Assembly: GCF_003846135.1 (NCBI RefSeq)
Contig: NZ_RHHM01000010.1
Coordinates: forward strand, 62,001-126,000
DNA: 64,000 bases
Origin: Erwinia psidii
Lineage (GTDB): Bacteria; Pseudomonadota; Gammaproteobacteria; Enterobacterales; Enterobacteriaceae
Direction of reading: 5' to 3'
Part shown: piece by piece, positions 41,072 to 49,939 of the stretch
How positions within the stretch are numbered: the first letter of the stretch is position 1
Layout: the number at the start of each line of letters is the position of its first letter
Position numbers and translations under genes: made by a program
The notes under the pieces: generated by a model
The model's input: only the letters and a program-made list of their open reading frames with translations
The model's database searches: none
What the model was told of the DNA's origin: nothing

Positions 41072-42823
41072 ATGATCGAAGTAAATTGCTTTGCTGATTT
41101 GAGAACCACCGTACCAACCAAAGCGGGGGATATCGCTGCCCTCAAACGCTACTACGATAAAGATTCCAGTTTTCATGGTGGGGGCGACTTTGTTGGTTTC
41201 CTCGGTACGCCCACGCTGGCTGATGACAGCGGCACCATCGCGAAAGGCAGTGGCTTTTACTGGAAACGCATCATCAATGATACCGACCAGGTTAATCTTT
41301 ATCATTTTGGTGCCAGGGGGGATGGAACGACCGATGACAGCGATGCGTTCAAACGAATGCTTACGTGGTCACAGAGCTATGACAGCATTGCCAAAGATAT
41401 TGGTGTCCGCTTTCCGGCCGGTAAATTCCTTATTTTTCCGATGGATTTGAGCGCCAGTGAAATTCCCTGTTTTGCACTCTATGGCGATGATTCTCCTTAT
41501 GGCGTGTTGCCGCGCACAACCATCATCTCTGATAAATCTGCCAATACGGTATTCAAAGTGAATGCCCGGCGCAGTGTTATTCAGGGAATAGCCTGGAACG
41601 GTCAGGCGTCTGCCGACACCACAACCAATACCGGTGCGATTACCGCTGACATGCTGTCGAATGTTCAGCCATTCTTTGAAAATATCACCATCGAGGGAGA
41701 ATTTGTGCATGTCCACTGTTTCCGTGCGCAATACAATGGTGGCACTGTCATTAAGCTGTTGGACACACTGGATACGCGTTTCAATCAGATTTATACCCAG
41801 AACACCTATGCACGGGTTTTTGATGTCAACTGGTCAAACTCTCCCAATGGCGTCTGGGATCATGCCACGGCAATTGAGTTATCCAACGCCAATTTTCAGT
41901 ATGGCTATGGCGATGCAACGCTGATGATGCCCCGTCTGACGCAGGGGGTTATTCGGAATGTCTGGATAGAGCACACCCGCTTTCCCGGCGATCTGAGTAA
42001 CGGCCAGTGGATAGTTGACGCACTCAGCGTGGAAGACTGTGATAATGCCCTGTCAATGAATAACAGCCGGGTACTGATTCGCCAGCTTAATCTTCAGGCG
42101 GGTTCAACGGTAACTAATGACTCGACTGCCGATAGTTGGCTTTCCGGCTATGAACGTGGCTGGCGTCGTGACGAGAATTTTGGCACGGTGATGACGGGTT
42201 CAATGAAAGCGGGCTGGTACAGTGGCTTCAGGCTGAGCAACAGCTCAACAGCGGATAAATGGTTCCGCATCGGTAAATTCACCTTTCCCAAGGTAAACCA
42301 GCAGTGGACACTGGAAATCATCAGCAAACTGTCCACGGCCAGTCCATCAGGGGTCGCTGCTAACCCGTTACAGGCGGTTTCTTCCGGTGTGACTTATCTT
42401 AATCTGCAACGCTGTGCCAGTGCGGTGGCTGCCGATATGTTTCATCGTGGTCTGAGCGCCGTGGTGGATGTGAAGTATAAGCCCAGTTACTCAGATATTG
42501 TTGAAGTGTGGGTGAAGTTGAAAGCGGGAAGTGGTGACACCATGTTTAACGTCAGGTCAACCGGACCGACCCGTTTTGATGCCGGGTCCTGTTCTCTCTT
42601 TTCACCCGACCTGTCAGAAGTGAGCGATGAAACGACTATCGGTACTTCGACGCCTAATGCCCGGCTGAGTTTTCATAACGGCATTGCCGGTTTGGGGGCA
42701 AATGAAAAGGGCGTAGTCACTCTGGCAACCAGCGAGGCCGTGGCCCCTTCAGGCACTGTGCCATCAGGATATATCACCCTTAATGTTAACGGCACGGATC
42801 GTAAATTTCCATATTATACCTGA
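41072..42823 (+). CDS. Phage tailspike / exopolysaccharide depolymerase
   Basis: 583 residues; ATG 41072 with GGAGG upstream, longer frame from 40934 rejected. YHFGARGDGTTDDSDAF (about 78-93) is the entry motif of right-handed beta-helix pectate-lyase-like tailspikes; a beta-rich body follows, ending in GYITLNVNGTDRKFPYYT. The order lysozyme-holin-depolymerase is the same as in Erwinia amylovora phage phiEa1h, whose enzyme degrades amylovoran, so activity on the host's or a related EPS is likely. No tail-assembly genes remain. Confidence 0.78.
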   Translation: MIEVNCFADLRTTVPTKAGDIAALKRYYDKDSSFHGGGDFVGFLGTPTLADDSGTIAKGSGFYWKRIINDTDQVNLYHFGARGDGTTDDSDAFKRMLTWSQSYDSIAKDIGVRFPAGKFLIFPMDLSASEIPCFALYGDDSPYGVLPRTTIISDKSANTVFKVNARRSVIQGIAWNGQASADTTTNTGAITADMLSNVQPFFENITIEGEFVHVHCFRAQYNGGTVIKLLDTLDTRFNQIYTQNTYARVFDVNWSNSPNGVWDHATAIELSNANFQYGYGDATLMMPRLTQGVIRNVWIEHTRFPGDLSNGQWIVDALSVEDCDNALSMNNSRVLIRQLNLQAGSTVTNDSTADSWLSGYERGWRRDENFGTVMTGSMKAGWYSGFRLSNSSTADKWFRIGKFTFPKVNQQWTLEIISKLSTASPSGVAANPLQAVSSGVTYLNLQRCASAVAADMFHRGLSAVVDVKYKPSYSDIVEVWVKLKAGSGDTMFNVRSTGPTRFDAGSCSLFSPDLSEVSDETTIGTSTPNARLSFHNGIAGLGANEKGVVTLATSEAVAPSGTVPSGYITLNVNGTDRKFPYYT

Positions 42824-42841
42824 AGGATCCAGTGACTATTG

Positions 42842-42867
42842 ACCGCCCGTACAGGGCGGTTTTTTTG
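42842..42867 (+). terminator. Terminator after the depolymerase
   Basis: ACCGCCC-GTACA-GGGCGGT followed by a T run, 19 bases after the stop. It closes the lysozyme-holin-depolymerase unit. Confidence 0.9.
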
Positions 42868-42975
42868 TATCGCACGGCGTAAAAATCCACCTTTTACTGA
42901 GGTGACGCCGATGACAGATTTATCCTGTTACAGGAAAAAGAGTGATTTTTTAACAAATTAAGTAAGGAAGCCGGT

Positions 42976-43050
42976 ATGAAAAGAGGTAAGGTAACATTCT
43001 TTATTACGCTGTACTGTACGTTTAGCTGGCCGATTATGTCGTATACCTGA
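42976..43050 (+). other. Very short hydrophobic ORF, possibly frameshifted
   Basis: ATG 42976, with AAGGAA upstream, encodes 24 residues (KRGKVTFFITLYCTFSWPIM) before TGA 43048. Two bases fewer near 43046 would extend it in frame to a 37-residue basic-ended peptide ending at TAG 43089-43091. May be a small membrane peptide or chance. The remainder of the gap 42868-43168 shows no gene. Confidence 0.25.
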
Positions 43051-43168
43051 TGATTATTTGGTCGAATATGATTAAAGATATCAAACAGTAGCGACTGATA
43101 AGATCAGGGTTGAGATGCTAAGTCGTTGGTCCGTAAAATGGGCCATAAATGCAAATCAGGAGAATGCC

Positions 43169-43369
43169 GTGTCAGAAGCTGCGTCCGCTGGGAATCACCC
43201 CGACCGACTGGAAGAAGCAAAAAACATCGCCTTAGGATGGCGTATGATTGGCCAGATAACGCCTCATACGCTGGAAGATGCCGTTCAGCTGCTGCGGGAC
43301 AGCGCCGATCATGCGGCGACGGTTTACGAACTGCTGTGTACTGAAATCAGCGAAAAAGCCAGAAAATAG
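43169..43369 (+). CDS. Small hypothetical protein
   Basis: 66 residues from GTG 43169, with CAGGAG 6 bases upstream; an ATG at 43115 has no ribosome-binding site. Helical and acidic: DRLEEAKNIALGWRMIGQI, DAVQLLRDSADHAATVYELL. Family not recognised. Lies between the depolymerase and dinI, so probably of prophage or accessory origin. Confidence 0.5.
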   Translation: MSEAASAGNHPDRLEEAKNIALGWRMIGQITPHTLEDAVQLLRDSADHAATVYELLCTEISEKARK

Positions 43370-43693
43370 CCGCTGTCGCATAACTGCTACAGCCCCGGCG
43401 GCTCTGCACCATCCGCCATGGCGATTAAACAATGCTGATGCACGTGTGGGGAGGATATTTAACAGGTTGGGGGCTGACTGTACTGAACCGGGATGCTGCT
43501 ACATGTCTGAAGTACAGATGGGATAACGTCTCACTGCTTTTTGATGCGCACAGCCTGAGTAAAAAAATGCCCGCAAAAACGATAATACGGGCTAACACCA
43601 GGGAACTTGATAAGTGAGCCTCGCACAATGGCTGCGAAATGCAAAGCCTGGGCAAATTTTTTGAAATAAAATGCGTGTATTTTCTGAAACGGT
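43370..43693. other. Gene-free stretch before dinI
   Basis: About 324 bases. A weak hairpin GCCCG / CGGGC at 43569-43592 with a T run on the minus strand may terminate dinI. No supported gene. Confidence 0.45.
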
Positions 43694-43939
43694 TCAGAAT
43701 TCTTCTGCTGTCAGCCACTGATCGCTTTCATCAAACATCTCTTCAATCAACCTCAGCATGACAGATTTGTCACTTTTACTCGCGTCTGTCTTCACGCTGT
43801 TAGCCTGCATTGGCTTGACTTTCACCAGCGCATCGGGAAAAACGCGCGTTATTCGCTTTTCCAGTTCACGATGGATAAGCTGTTGCGCATTTGGCAATCC
43901 GGCAACGTTGCGTTTATCGTAAATCAGTTCAACAAACAT
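43694..43939 (-). CDS. dinI: DinI-family DNA-damage-inducible protein
   Basis: 81 residues starting MFVELIYDKRNVAGLPNAQQ, ending MFDESDQWLTAEEF: the DinI family, which modulates RecA filaments and LexA/CI cleavage. Prophages often carry such copies near one end, and the chromosomal dinI is elsewhere in E. coli, so this is probably the prophage version. A consensus LexA box lies 22 bases upstream. Confidence 0.88.
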   Translation of the reverse strand: MFVELIYDKRNVAGLPNAQQLIHRELEKRITRVFPDALVKVKPMQANSVKTDASKSDKSVMLRLIEEMFDESDQWLTAEEF

Positions 43940-43960
43940 ATCGGGGTCCTTTTATTTTAT

Positions 43961-43976
43961 CTGTATAAAAATACAG
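43961..43976 (-). promoter_or_regulatory. LexA box of dinI
   Basis: CTGTATAAAAATACAG is an almost perfectly symmetrical SOS box with both CTGT and ACAG cores. Confidence 0.92.
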
Positions 43977-44047
43977 TTATTCATAATGGCCTTCAATCAT
44001 TTTTTATTGGGTTACACTGTGTACTCAACTTATAACCAGGAGAAGTA

Positions 44048-44275
44048 ATGATGAAAAGCAGACTGATAATTGCATTGATAACCTTGGCTGGCACAGGGTT
44101 AACGGGCTGCGCCGACAACCATATCATGCATATGAAAAACGGTAATACCGTGGTGGTACAGGGTAAACCACATACTGACAAAGCCAGCGGTATGGTTATC
44201 TATACCGACGAAAACGGCACGCAGCAGGCGGTGAGCAAGGCGGATATAAAAGATATAAGCAATCTTAAAAACTGA
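44048..44275 (+). CDS. Small lipoprotein, YgdI/YgdR family (DUF903)
   Basis: 75 residues. Signal peptide with lipobox LTGC (Cys21) and the DUF903 core MKNGNTVVVQGKP followed by YTDENGTQQAVSKADIKDI, an SH3-like fold found in small envelope lipoproteins. CAGGAG precedes ATG 44048. Role unknown. First gene right of the prophage remnant. Confidence 0.85.
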   Translation: MMKSRLIIALITLAGTGLTGCADNHIMHMKNGNTVVVQGKPHTDKASGMVIYTDENGTQQAVSKADIKDISNLKN

Positions 44276-44371
44276 CACTCCAGGTTCAGTCTGATTGTCC
44301 CGGAGGCATAACGGCGGCAGGATCATCTGAATATCAATCAAATCAGAGAGAAAGCCCGGAGATTTTTGCCC

Positions 44372-44779
44372 ATGATGCCGACTGCCGTCACCGGTGTTCT
44401 GCTGGCCTGCATCACATTTGCAGCCTGTGGATCACAAACCACGCCGCCGGTGTTGAATACCGAATATCAAATTAACTGCCCCGGTCGTCCGACCATGACC
44501 GTTACCAATGCCCAGTTCGGGCTGACCACGGTCATGTGGGCAGGAGACAATTTTCAGATCGCCGTCGGGTCGCAACAATCTCACACCAGCGACGGAGTAA
44601 AGGTGGCGATTACCCTGTTTCGCAATGGCGACCAGATGATGGTGAACGAAACCAATCGTCAGACGTGGTTTTCCTGGAGCGGAGGTCAGAAACTGGTTGA
44701 GTGCAGTCGTAGCGGGGAACGTGAGAACAGCACCGTGACGCTGCAACATACTGATGATTCGCCCAGGGTGACATCCTGA
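44372..44779 (+). CDS. Hypothetical lipoprotein
   Basis: 135 residues; lipobox FAAC (Cys19) after a hydrophobic stretch. The mature part (YQINCPGRPTMTVTNAQFGL, WFSWSGGQKLVECS) looks beta-rich with two cysteines, possibly MliC-like, but I do not assign a family. ATG 44372 is 10 bases from GGAG; TTG 44366 is an alternative. Convergent with ldcA. Confidence 0.6.
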   Translation: MMPTAVTGVLLACITFAACGSQTTPPVLNTEYQINCPGRPTMTVTNAQFGLTTVMWAGDNFQIAVGSQQSHTSDGVKVAITLFRNGDQMMVNETNRQTWFSWSGGQKLVECSRSGERENSTVTLQHTDDSPRVTS

Positions 44780-44826
44780 AGCAGCGCTTTTTGCCACTGA
44801 ACCACACCCTGCGGGCTGTCAGCACA

Positions 44827-45750
44827 TTATGGTAACGTCGGATGCCCGGAGAGCGTCAGGGTGCTGTGACCCATATTGACCTGTAATCTGGCGTGTGCGC
44901 CCAGCGGTAACGTTACGGTATGCCAGTGATGACCAAATTTCAGACCGGTAACCAGTGGCAGCTCGGTGAGCTGACCAATCAGCGTCCAAACGCTGTCGAA
45001 ATCGTAGCCATGATCATACTCAGTCAGTGTTGCTCCGGTAAAACTCCCGGTTATGATGGCTTTTTGCCGCGCCAGCACGCCTGCCTGTGCCAGCTGCAAC
45101 AGCATTCGTTCAACCCGGAACGGATGTTCATTTACATCTTCAATCACCAGAATCCCATCACTGATATCTGGCATCCACGGGGTGCCTGCCAGCGACGCCA
45201 GCATCGTGAGATTACCTCCCCAAATCGTGCCATCAAGATCGATGGTCTGCTGCGTGTCGGCTGCCCATTCCAGGGTAAATTCCGGCGAGGTCAGGGCGTG
45301 CCAGAAGTGTTTAATGGTAAAGTCAGACAGTTTTTCGGCACCAAAATTACCGGCCAGCATCGGGCCGCTAAAGGTAATAGCCCCCTGCTGTAACAGGGCC
45401 ATTTGCAGTACCGTGAAGTCGCTGTGGCCGCATATCGCCAGCGGAGCAGCTTTCAGCCGTGCCGCCACGGCGTGTGCATTAAAATGGGGAAGCAGGCGAC
45501 CGGCACCATAACCCCCGCGAACCGCCAGCACGATATCCGGCTGGCAGTCAGGCTGGATTAACTGATGCAGATCCGCCAGACGTTCGCTGTCACTGCCAGC
45601 AAAGCGCTGTTCGCGGCGAGTGATAACCGCGGTATTTTCTACCTGATGACCCTGTGACCGAAGCCGTTCGACGGCAAGCGACGCGGCTTGCTGATTATGA
45701 CAATAGCCGGAAGGCGCAATCAGATGAAAAGAGCGGGGAATAACGGACAT
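44827..45750 (-). CDS. ldcA: Muramoyltetrapeptide L,D-carboxypeptidase LdcA
   Basis: 307 residues (E. coli 304). Cytoplasmic serine peptidase (S66) cutting the terminal D-Ala from recycled tetrapeptides. VRGGYGAGRLLP and nucleophile region CGHSDFTVLQ are present, with the Glu in IEDVNEHPFRVERML and the late His in GLKFGHHWHTVTLPLG. Start MSVIPRSFHLIAPSGY at 45750. Works in the same recycling pathway as nagZ at 6.2 kb. Confidence 0.94.
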   Translation of the reverse strand: MSVIPRSFHLIAPSGYCHNQQAASLAVERLRSQGHQVENTAVITRREQRFAGSDSERLADLHQLIQPDCQPDIVLAVRGGYGAGRLLPHFNAHAVAARLKAAPLAICGHSDFTVLQMALLQQGAITFSGPMLAGNFGAEKLSDFTIKHFWHALTSPEFTLEWAADTQQTIDLDGTIWGGNLTMLASLAGTPWMPDISDGILVIEDVNEHPFRVERMLLQLAQAGVLARQKAIITGSFTGATLTEYDHGYDFDSVWTLIGQLTELPLVTGLKFGHHWHTVTLPLGAHARLQVNMGHSTLTLSGHPTLP

Positions 45751-46033
45751 AATATTCACTTTTACCTTTAATGCTGCGCAAAAAATGACCATTTCTCAAT
45801 GAATTTAAGCCGCGCGTAAATAAAAAAGTCGCCTTTTATGGCAGATTGTGTGATTTTTATGCAGGTCTGGTGGACCCTTTTGTGTCACTGACGGTCCGGT
45901 GAACGTGATAATGACGAAAAGTCGGACTAAAGTCATCTGCGTTTGCCTTTAAATTCAGATTGACGGTAATTTTCATAACTCAGACAGCCGCTAAGATAAC
46001 ATTCGGGGTTAAAGCTCAGAGGAAGAATATAGC

Positions 46034-46669
46034 GTGAGAAGCGTGAATAAGGTTGCACTGCTGGGCGTGTTGCTGCTGGCGGGGTGTGCCAGTGAGCCAC
46101 ATAAGCAGACGATTATCCAGCAGCAGCAAACACCATTAACCAAAGCACCACCTGAAAAAGTGGCACAGGCCTGGTCACTGTTCACTGAGGATGCGGCCCA
46201 TAACTATGGCGTTGACCAGAAGCTGATTGATGCCATTATTTCGGTCGAATCGGGCGGCAATCCAACGGTAGTCAGCAAATCGAATGCCATTGGATTGATG
46301 CAGATTAAAGCTTCCACGGCAGGGCGTGAAGTCTATCGGGCGACAGGGCGTCGCGGTCAGCCGAGCAGTTCAGAACTGCGCGATCCGGTGAAAAATATTG
46401 ATATCGGCACCGCTTACCTGAAAATTTTGCAGGATCGTTCGCTGGCAGGCATTCGCAACCCGGAAACCCTGCGCTATGCCACCATCGTTTCTTATGCCAA
46501 TGGTGCCGGGGCGCTGTTGAGAACCTTTTCTTCCGACAGGGACCGTGCAATTGCGATGATCAACGCCATGTCGCCGGATGAATTTTATCAGCATGTGCAG
46601 AATAAACACCCGGCTGCTCAGGCACCACGTTATTTGTGGAAAGTCACCACCGCTTACCGCACTATCTGA
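46034..46669 (+). CDS. emtA: Membrane-bound lytic endotransglycosylase EmtA (MltE)
   Basis: 211 residues. Lipobox LAGC (Cys18) anchors it to the outer membrane; the SLT domain carries the catalytic Glu in ISVESGGNP and the GLMQIKAS motif, then YATIVSYANGAGAL. It cleaves glycan strands internally. Start GTG 46034 with GAGGAA upstream. Divergent from ldcA as in E. coli. Confidence 0.94.
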   Translation: MRSVNKVALLGVLLLAGCASEPHKQTIIQQQQTPLTKAPPEKVAQAWSLFTEDAAHNYGVDQKLIDAIISVESGGNPTVVSKSNAIGLMQIKASTAGREVYRATGRRGQPSSSELRDPVKNIDIGTAYLKILQDRSLAGIRNPETLRYATIVSYANGAGALLRTFSSDRDRAIAMINAMSPDEFYQHVQNKHPAAQAPRYLWKVTTAYRTI

Positions 46670-46814
46670 TCTTGCAGACTTTTCCTCACGGCCAGTAGTC
46701 AGTACCGGCCCAGGTTAAGGATATTCTGCGGTTCTCTGAACACTCAGGGAACCTGATTAGCACAGCGCCTGTTTTCTGCAAGAGCCAGGCCGAGTGATGA
46801 TACCTGAAGCGCGC

Positions 46815-47552
46815 TTACTGAAAACGGTTAGCCTTGTCGCGCGCCAGTTGCTCCAGCTGAAAGATCACCTGCTGTAACTGTCGTTCCTGTCCTGTGTTCA
46901 GTTTCTCAAAGCGGAAGCTCAGGCGGGGGGTGACCACGGTTTCATTTTTCGTGCTAACCACGCTGCGCTTGCCGATGTTAATAAGCTTTGCATCCACCTC
47001 AAAGCGACCATATTCGCCCAGTTCCACCCGCAGCTTTCTGAATTGTTCTCCACCTTTCAGGCCTTCCGGCAGAGCTGAATCCCCCAGCACCGCCAGTCCA
47101 CCGAGAGAGAGATCCTGCAGGCGCATCCGGCCTTCACCTGTGCCATCGGGCCACTGTACATAGCAGTAGAAAATGGGGTTAAGTGGGGCGGTGACGCGGA
47201 AAAACTCACGGCGCTGTATCATCCAGAGCAACTCTGGCAGGTCAGCAAAAAAGGCGGGGAGCCCCTGATGGCTACCCGGCTGTGGCGAGCCGAGAGCGAA
47301 TTCAACTTTTGCCCCATACGTCTCGGCCAGCAGGTAAAGCTCATCTGCTTCCAGCACTAGCTGGTTATCGTAATCGTTACTGCTGTAATCAATTACAATT
47401 CCATCGCGATCGGCAGCCAGCAGTTTGGTGATAAACTGCCCACGGGCGTACGAAACCAGCAGTGGGGTCTGATTTTTCAGCAGGTTTTTTAACACAGCCA
47501 GTACGGCCAGCGGACCCCGTTTCAGATACTTCTCTTTTTCTTCTTGTTTCAC
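46815..47552 (-). CDS. ycgR: c-di-GMP-responsive flagellar brake YcgR
   Basis: 245 residues (E. coli 244). N-terminal YcgR domain followed by PilZ domain with the c-di-GMP motifs RREFFRV (RxxxR) and DLSLGGLAV (DxSxxG). When bound to c-di-GMP it slows the flagellar motor. Start ATG 47552 with weak upstream signal. Confidence 0.94.
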   Translation of the reverse strand: MKQEEKEKYLKRGPLAVLAVLKNLLKNQTPLLVSYARGQFITKLLAADRDGIVIDYSSNDYDNQLVLEADELYLLAETYGAKVEFALGSPQPGSHQGLPAFFADLPELLWMIQRREFFRVTAPLNPIFYCYVQWPDGTGEGRMRLQDLSLGGLAVLGDSALPEGLKGGEQFRKLRVELGEYGRFEVDAKLINIGKRSVVSTKNETVVTPRLSFRFEKLNTGQERQLQQVIFQLEQLARDKANRFQ

Positions 47553-47725
47553 TTATAACTCCCGCTGAATGTCAAAAAACCTGCTGTCTGTGCTATCAGG
47601 TGAGAGTATCGGCACGACCGCGACGGCCTTTAGTCTGTGGTGAAAAAAGTCTGGATTTACATCAAAGTTTCAGGATCCTGGCTTATACTTAGAGCGTTTC
47701 AATAATCAGAACAAAGGGGCAGTAA

Positions 47726-47974
47726 ATGGGTATTTTGTCATGGATTATCTTCGGTTTGATTGCAGGGATTATTGCAAAATGGATTATGCCGGGCCGTGAT
47801 GGCGGTGGTTTTATTATCACGGTGATCCTCGGCATTGTCGGGGCCGTGGTGGGAGGCTGGATCAGCACTTTCTTTGGCTTTGGTCGGGTCGATGGTTTCA
47901 ACTTTGGCAGTTTTGTGGTGGCGATCATTGGTGCCATCGTTGTGCTTTGGATCTATCGTAAAGTCAGAAGCTGA
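47726..47974 (+). CDS. ymgE: GlsB/YeaQ/YmgE family membrane protein
   Basis: 82 residues, three hydrophobic segments with glycine-rich pattern (IIFGLIAGIIAKWIMPG, GFIITVILGIVGAVVGGWI, FVVAIIGAIVVLWIYRKV). Stress-related family often annotated transglycosylase-associated; biochemical function unknown. Neighbour of ycgR as in E. coli. Confidence 0.9.
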   Translation: MGILSWIIFGLIAGIIAKWIMPGRDGGGFIITVILGIVGAVVGGWISTFFGFGRVDGFNFGSFVVAIIGAIVVLWIYRKVRS

Positions 47975-48027
47975 CCGAGGCGTAATGGATGCACTGAAGT
48001 TGACGAGGTTTCCATTTTCGTTACGGC

Positions 48028-48056
48028 AAATCCCGGCCATCTGGTCGGGATTTTTG
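48028..48056 (+). terminator. Terminator after ymgE
   Basis: AAATCCCGGCC / GGTCGGGATTT (10 of 11 paired) followed by TTT. Confidence 0.88.
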
Positions 48057-48597
48057 CTTTGATAAAAATGTGCATAATCTTATTTATTATCAATAATTGT
48101 CTTCCATACTCCTATCACGGTTCTGAAGCATTAGCAGCGGCGTTTGCAGCCGTGCTTTATTTACAGCTGTCATTAGGATGGTGGTTTGGATGTTATTAAA
48201 AGGGATAATATGTCGGTTGTTATGATAATTATCTGGCACTGAAATCATTTAATAATAATGTCTTTTATGCTAAAAATAAGGTCCATTTTTTAATCTTACT
48301 CAAGATGGGTACTGTCAGTTAAAATGAGGAATGTCTCTTTGTTAATTGCGTTTATTATGATTGTTAGTTATAAATATAATTATCAGTTATGATGCATGAA
48401 TTGACCGAGGAAATTGTGCTGATGTTGATTTTTTGATATAAGAATCAATCATTATTATTATGAATTAGTGTGGTTAATTATAATCTCGCGATCCGTTTAT
48501 CTGATATTTATACTTGCCGCTTTCTGAGGGCGATTTTATTTCGTAGAATTAAATCCTGGTGTGCGATATGCACTTAATTTATCAACAGGGCTTAAAT
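48057..48597. other. AT-rich region upstream of the fimbrial operon
   Basis: About 540 bases, visibly much richer in A and T than the flanking core genes, without a supported gene. An inverted TTGATT / AATCAA pair lies at 48425-48448. Such regions often hold H-NS-silenced fimbrial promoters; no invertible switch with clear flanking repeats was seen. Confidence 0.5.
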
Positions 48598-49167
48598 ATG
48601 CTGCAAAGAAAAACGCTAATCACGCTTATTATGCTGGCCGGGATCGGAACCGTTTTTACCTCTGGCGCTAACGACGATGGCACTATTCATTTTATTGGCA
48701 CCGTTTCTGCGTCAGCCTGTTCCGTCGACTCCACTGCCGGAACGTCAGGACGCGCGGGGACTGTCAATTTCGGTGTGGTCAGTAGTAAAACGCTGGCAGC
48801 GGTAGGTAATTCCACAACCGCCGTGCCTTTTTCTATTGTATTAACTGACTGTGCGGTCTCGTCAGCACCTACCATTACGTTCAATGGCGAGTCGGTGAGT
48901 TCAGCCAGCGGAGACCTTTTTGCCACTCAGGTGACGGGCGTGGGTATACAAATTGAAGACGCCGACGCAACTTCAACGATCTACCGTCCCGGTATTGCTA
49001 CGGCAAACACAGGACTGAATGTGCTTAATATTAATGATGGTGAAGATCAGGTCCCTTCCGCAACGGCTGGATTTCGGGCCTATCTGGTCAGGGCAAGCGG
49101 CACGGGAACGGTAACCGGTGATATTGATACAGACGTTACTTTCACCATCAATTACACAGAATCCTGA
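48598..49167 (+). CDS. Fimbrial major subunit (pilin)
   Basis: 189 residues from ATG 48598, with AGGG upstream. Signal peptide (LITLIMLAGIGTVFTSG), then a pilin with the typical paired cysteines (ASACSVDS and LTDCAVSS), N-terminal donor strand region IHFIGTVSAS and C-terminal beta strand TDVTFTINYTES. First gene of a chaperone-usher operon. Confidence 0.88.
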   Translation: MLQRKTLITLIMLAGIGTVFTSGANDDGTIHFIGTVSASACSVDSTAGTSGRAGTVNFGVVSSKTLAAVGNSTTAVPFSIVLTDCAVSSAPTITFNGESVSSASGDLFATQVTGVGIQIEDADATSTIYRPGIATANTGLNVLNINDGEDQVPSATAGFRAYLVRASGTGTVTGDIDTDVTFTINYTES

Positions 49168-49216
49168 CGTTCTGCCTCATCGCCTGAATGTGCGGCATTA
49201 AACTGGTAACCTAATC

Positions 49217-49915
49217 ATGAAATTGTACAGCCCCAAAATATCATTCTGTATCATGTTACTTGCCGCTTCATTTTTTTCTTATGCCGGTGGATTAACTTTG
49301 GGCGCAACCCGGTTGATTTATCCCGCGGGGAACAGAGAAGCTACGGTACCATTATCCAATGGTTCAGAGAATACCCCCTATTTGATTCAATCCTGGGTAT
49401 CAGATCTGGAGCAAAAAACAGAAGATATTCCCTTTATCACCACACCACCGGTCTTTAAACTTCTGCAAAATAAGTCAACGGTGGTACGCGTGGTTAATTT
49501 ACCAGATGCCGCAAACGCGTTACCTCAGGATCGGGAAAGTGTATTTTTGCTGAATGTTCGTGCCATACCGGCAGTGGAAAAACAGGTTAATCCAACCCGG
49601 ATGACCGTGTCGACACAAAATATTATTAAGTTAATCTATCGTCCTCAGGGGTTAACTGCCAGAGCAGCGGGCAGTGTATGGGATAAGCAGCAAATTTCCG
49701 GCGGACAATATTATATTACCGTTGCCAATCCCACACCTTATGTGGTGACCTTAACCCGGCTGAAAATTAACGATGAAAGTATCGATAAGCCCGGTCTGGT
49801 TATGCCGTATTCAGAGAAAAAGATAGAGACGAAGATAAAAACACCTCGTTCAGTCACTTTCAGCATTATTGATGATTACGGCGGTCTTTCTCCGGCGAAA
49901 AGCATCAATATTTAA
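49217..49915 (+). CDS. Periplasmic fimbrial chaperone
   Basis: 232-residue PapD-type chaperone with signal peptide. Motifs: GATRLIYPAGNREATV, then VFLLNVRAIP (the chaperone signature on the G1/F1 side) and the second domain PTPYVVTLTRLKIND, PYSEKKIETK. It caps pilin subunits by donor-strand complementation and delivers them to the usher. Confidence 0.92.
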   Translation: MKLYSPKISFCIMLLAASFFSYAGGLTLGATRLIYPAGNREATVPLSNGSENTPYLIQSWVSDLEQKTEDIPFITTPPVFKLLQNKSTVVRVVNLPDAANALPQDRESVFLLNVRAIPAVEKQVNPTRMTVSTQNIIKLIYRPQGLTARAAGSVWDKQQISGGQYYITVANPTPYVVTLTRLKINDESIDKPGLVMPYSEKKIETKIKTPRSVTFSIIDDYGGLSPAKSINI

Positions 49916-49939
49916 ACATCCTGAATACGTTTATTTAAT

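Noticed and set aside
43425-43718. Open frames on both strands between the 66-residue gene and dinI
   Set aside because: No family resemblance and no Shine-Dalgarno; they overlap a probable dinI terminator.
34702-43990. Complete inducible prophage
   Set aside because: Integrase is truncated and frameshifted; no terminase, portal, capsid or replication genes exist, and no attR copy of the icd end was found.
48057-48597. Phase-variable fim switch (invertible element)
   Set aside because: No flanking inverted repeats of convincing length and no fimB/fimE-like recombinase nearby.
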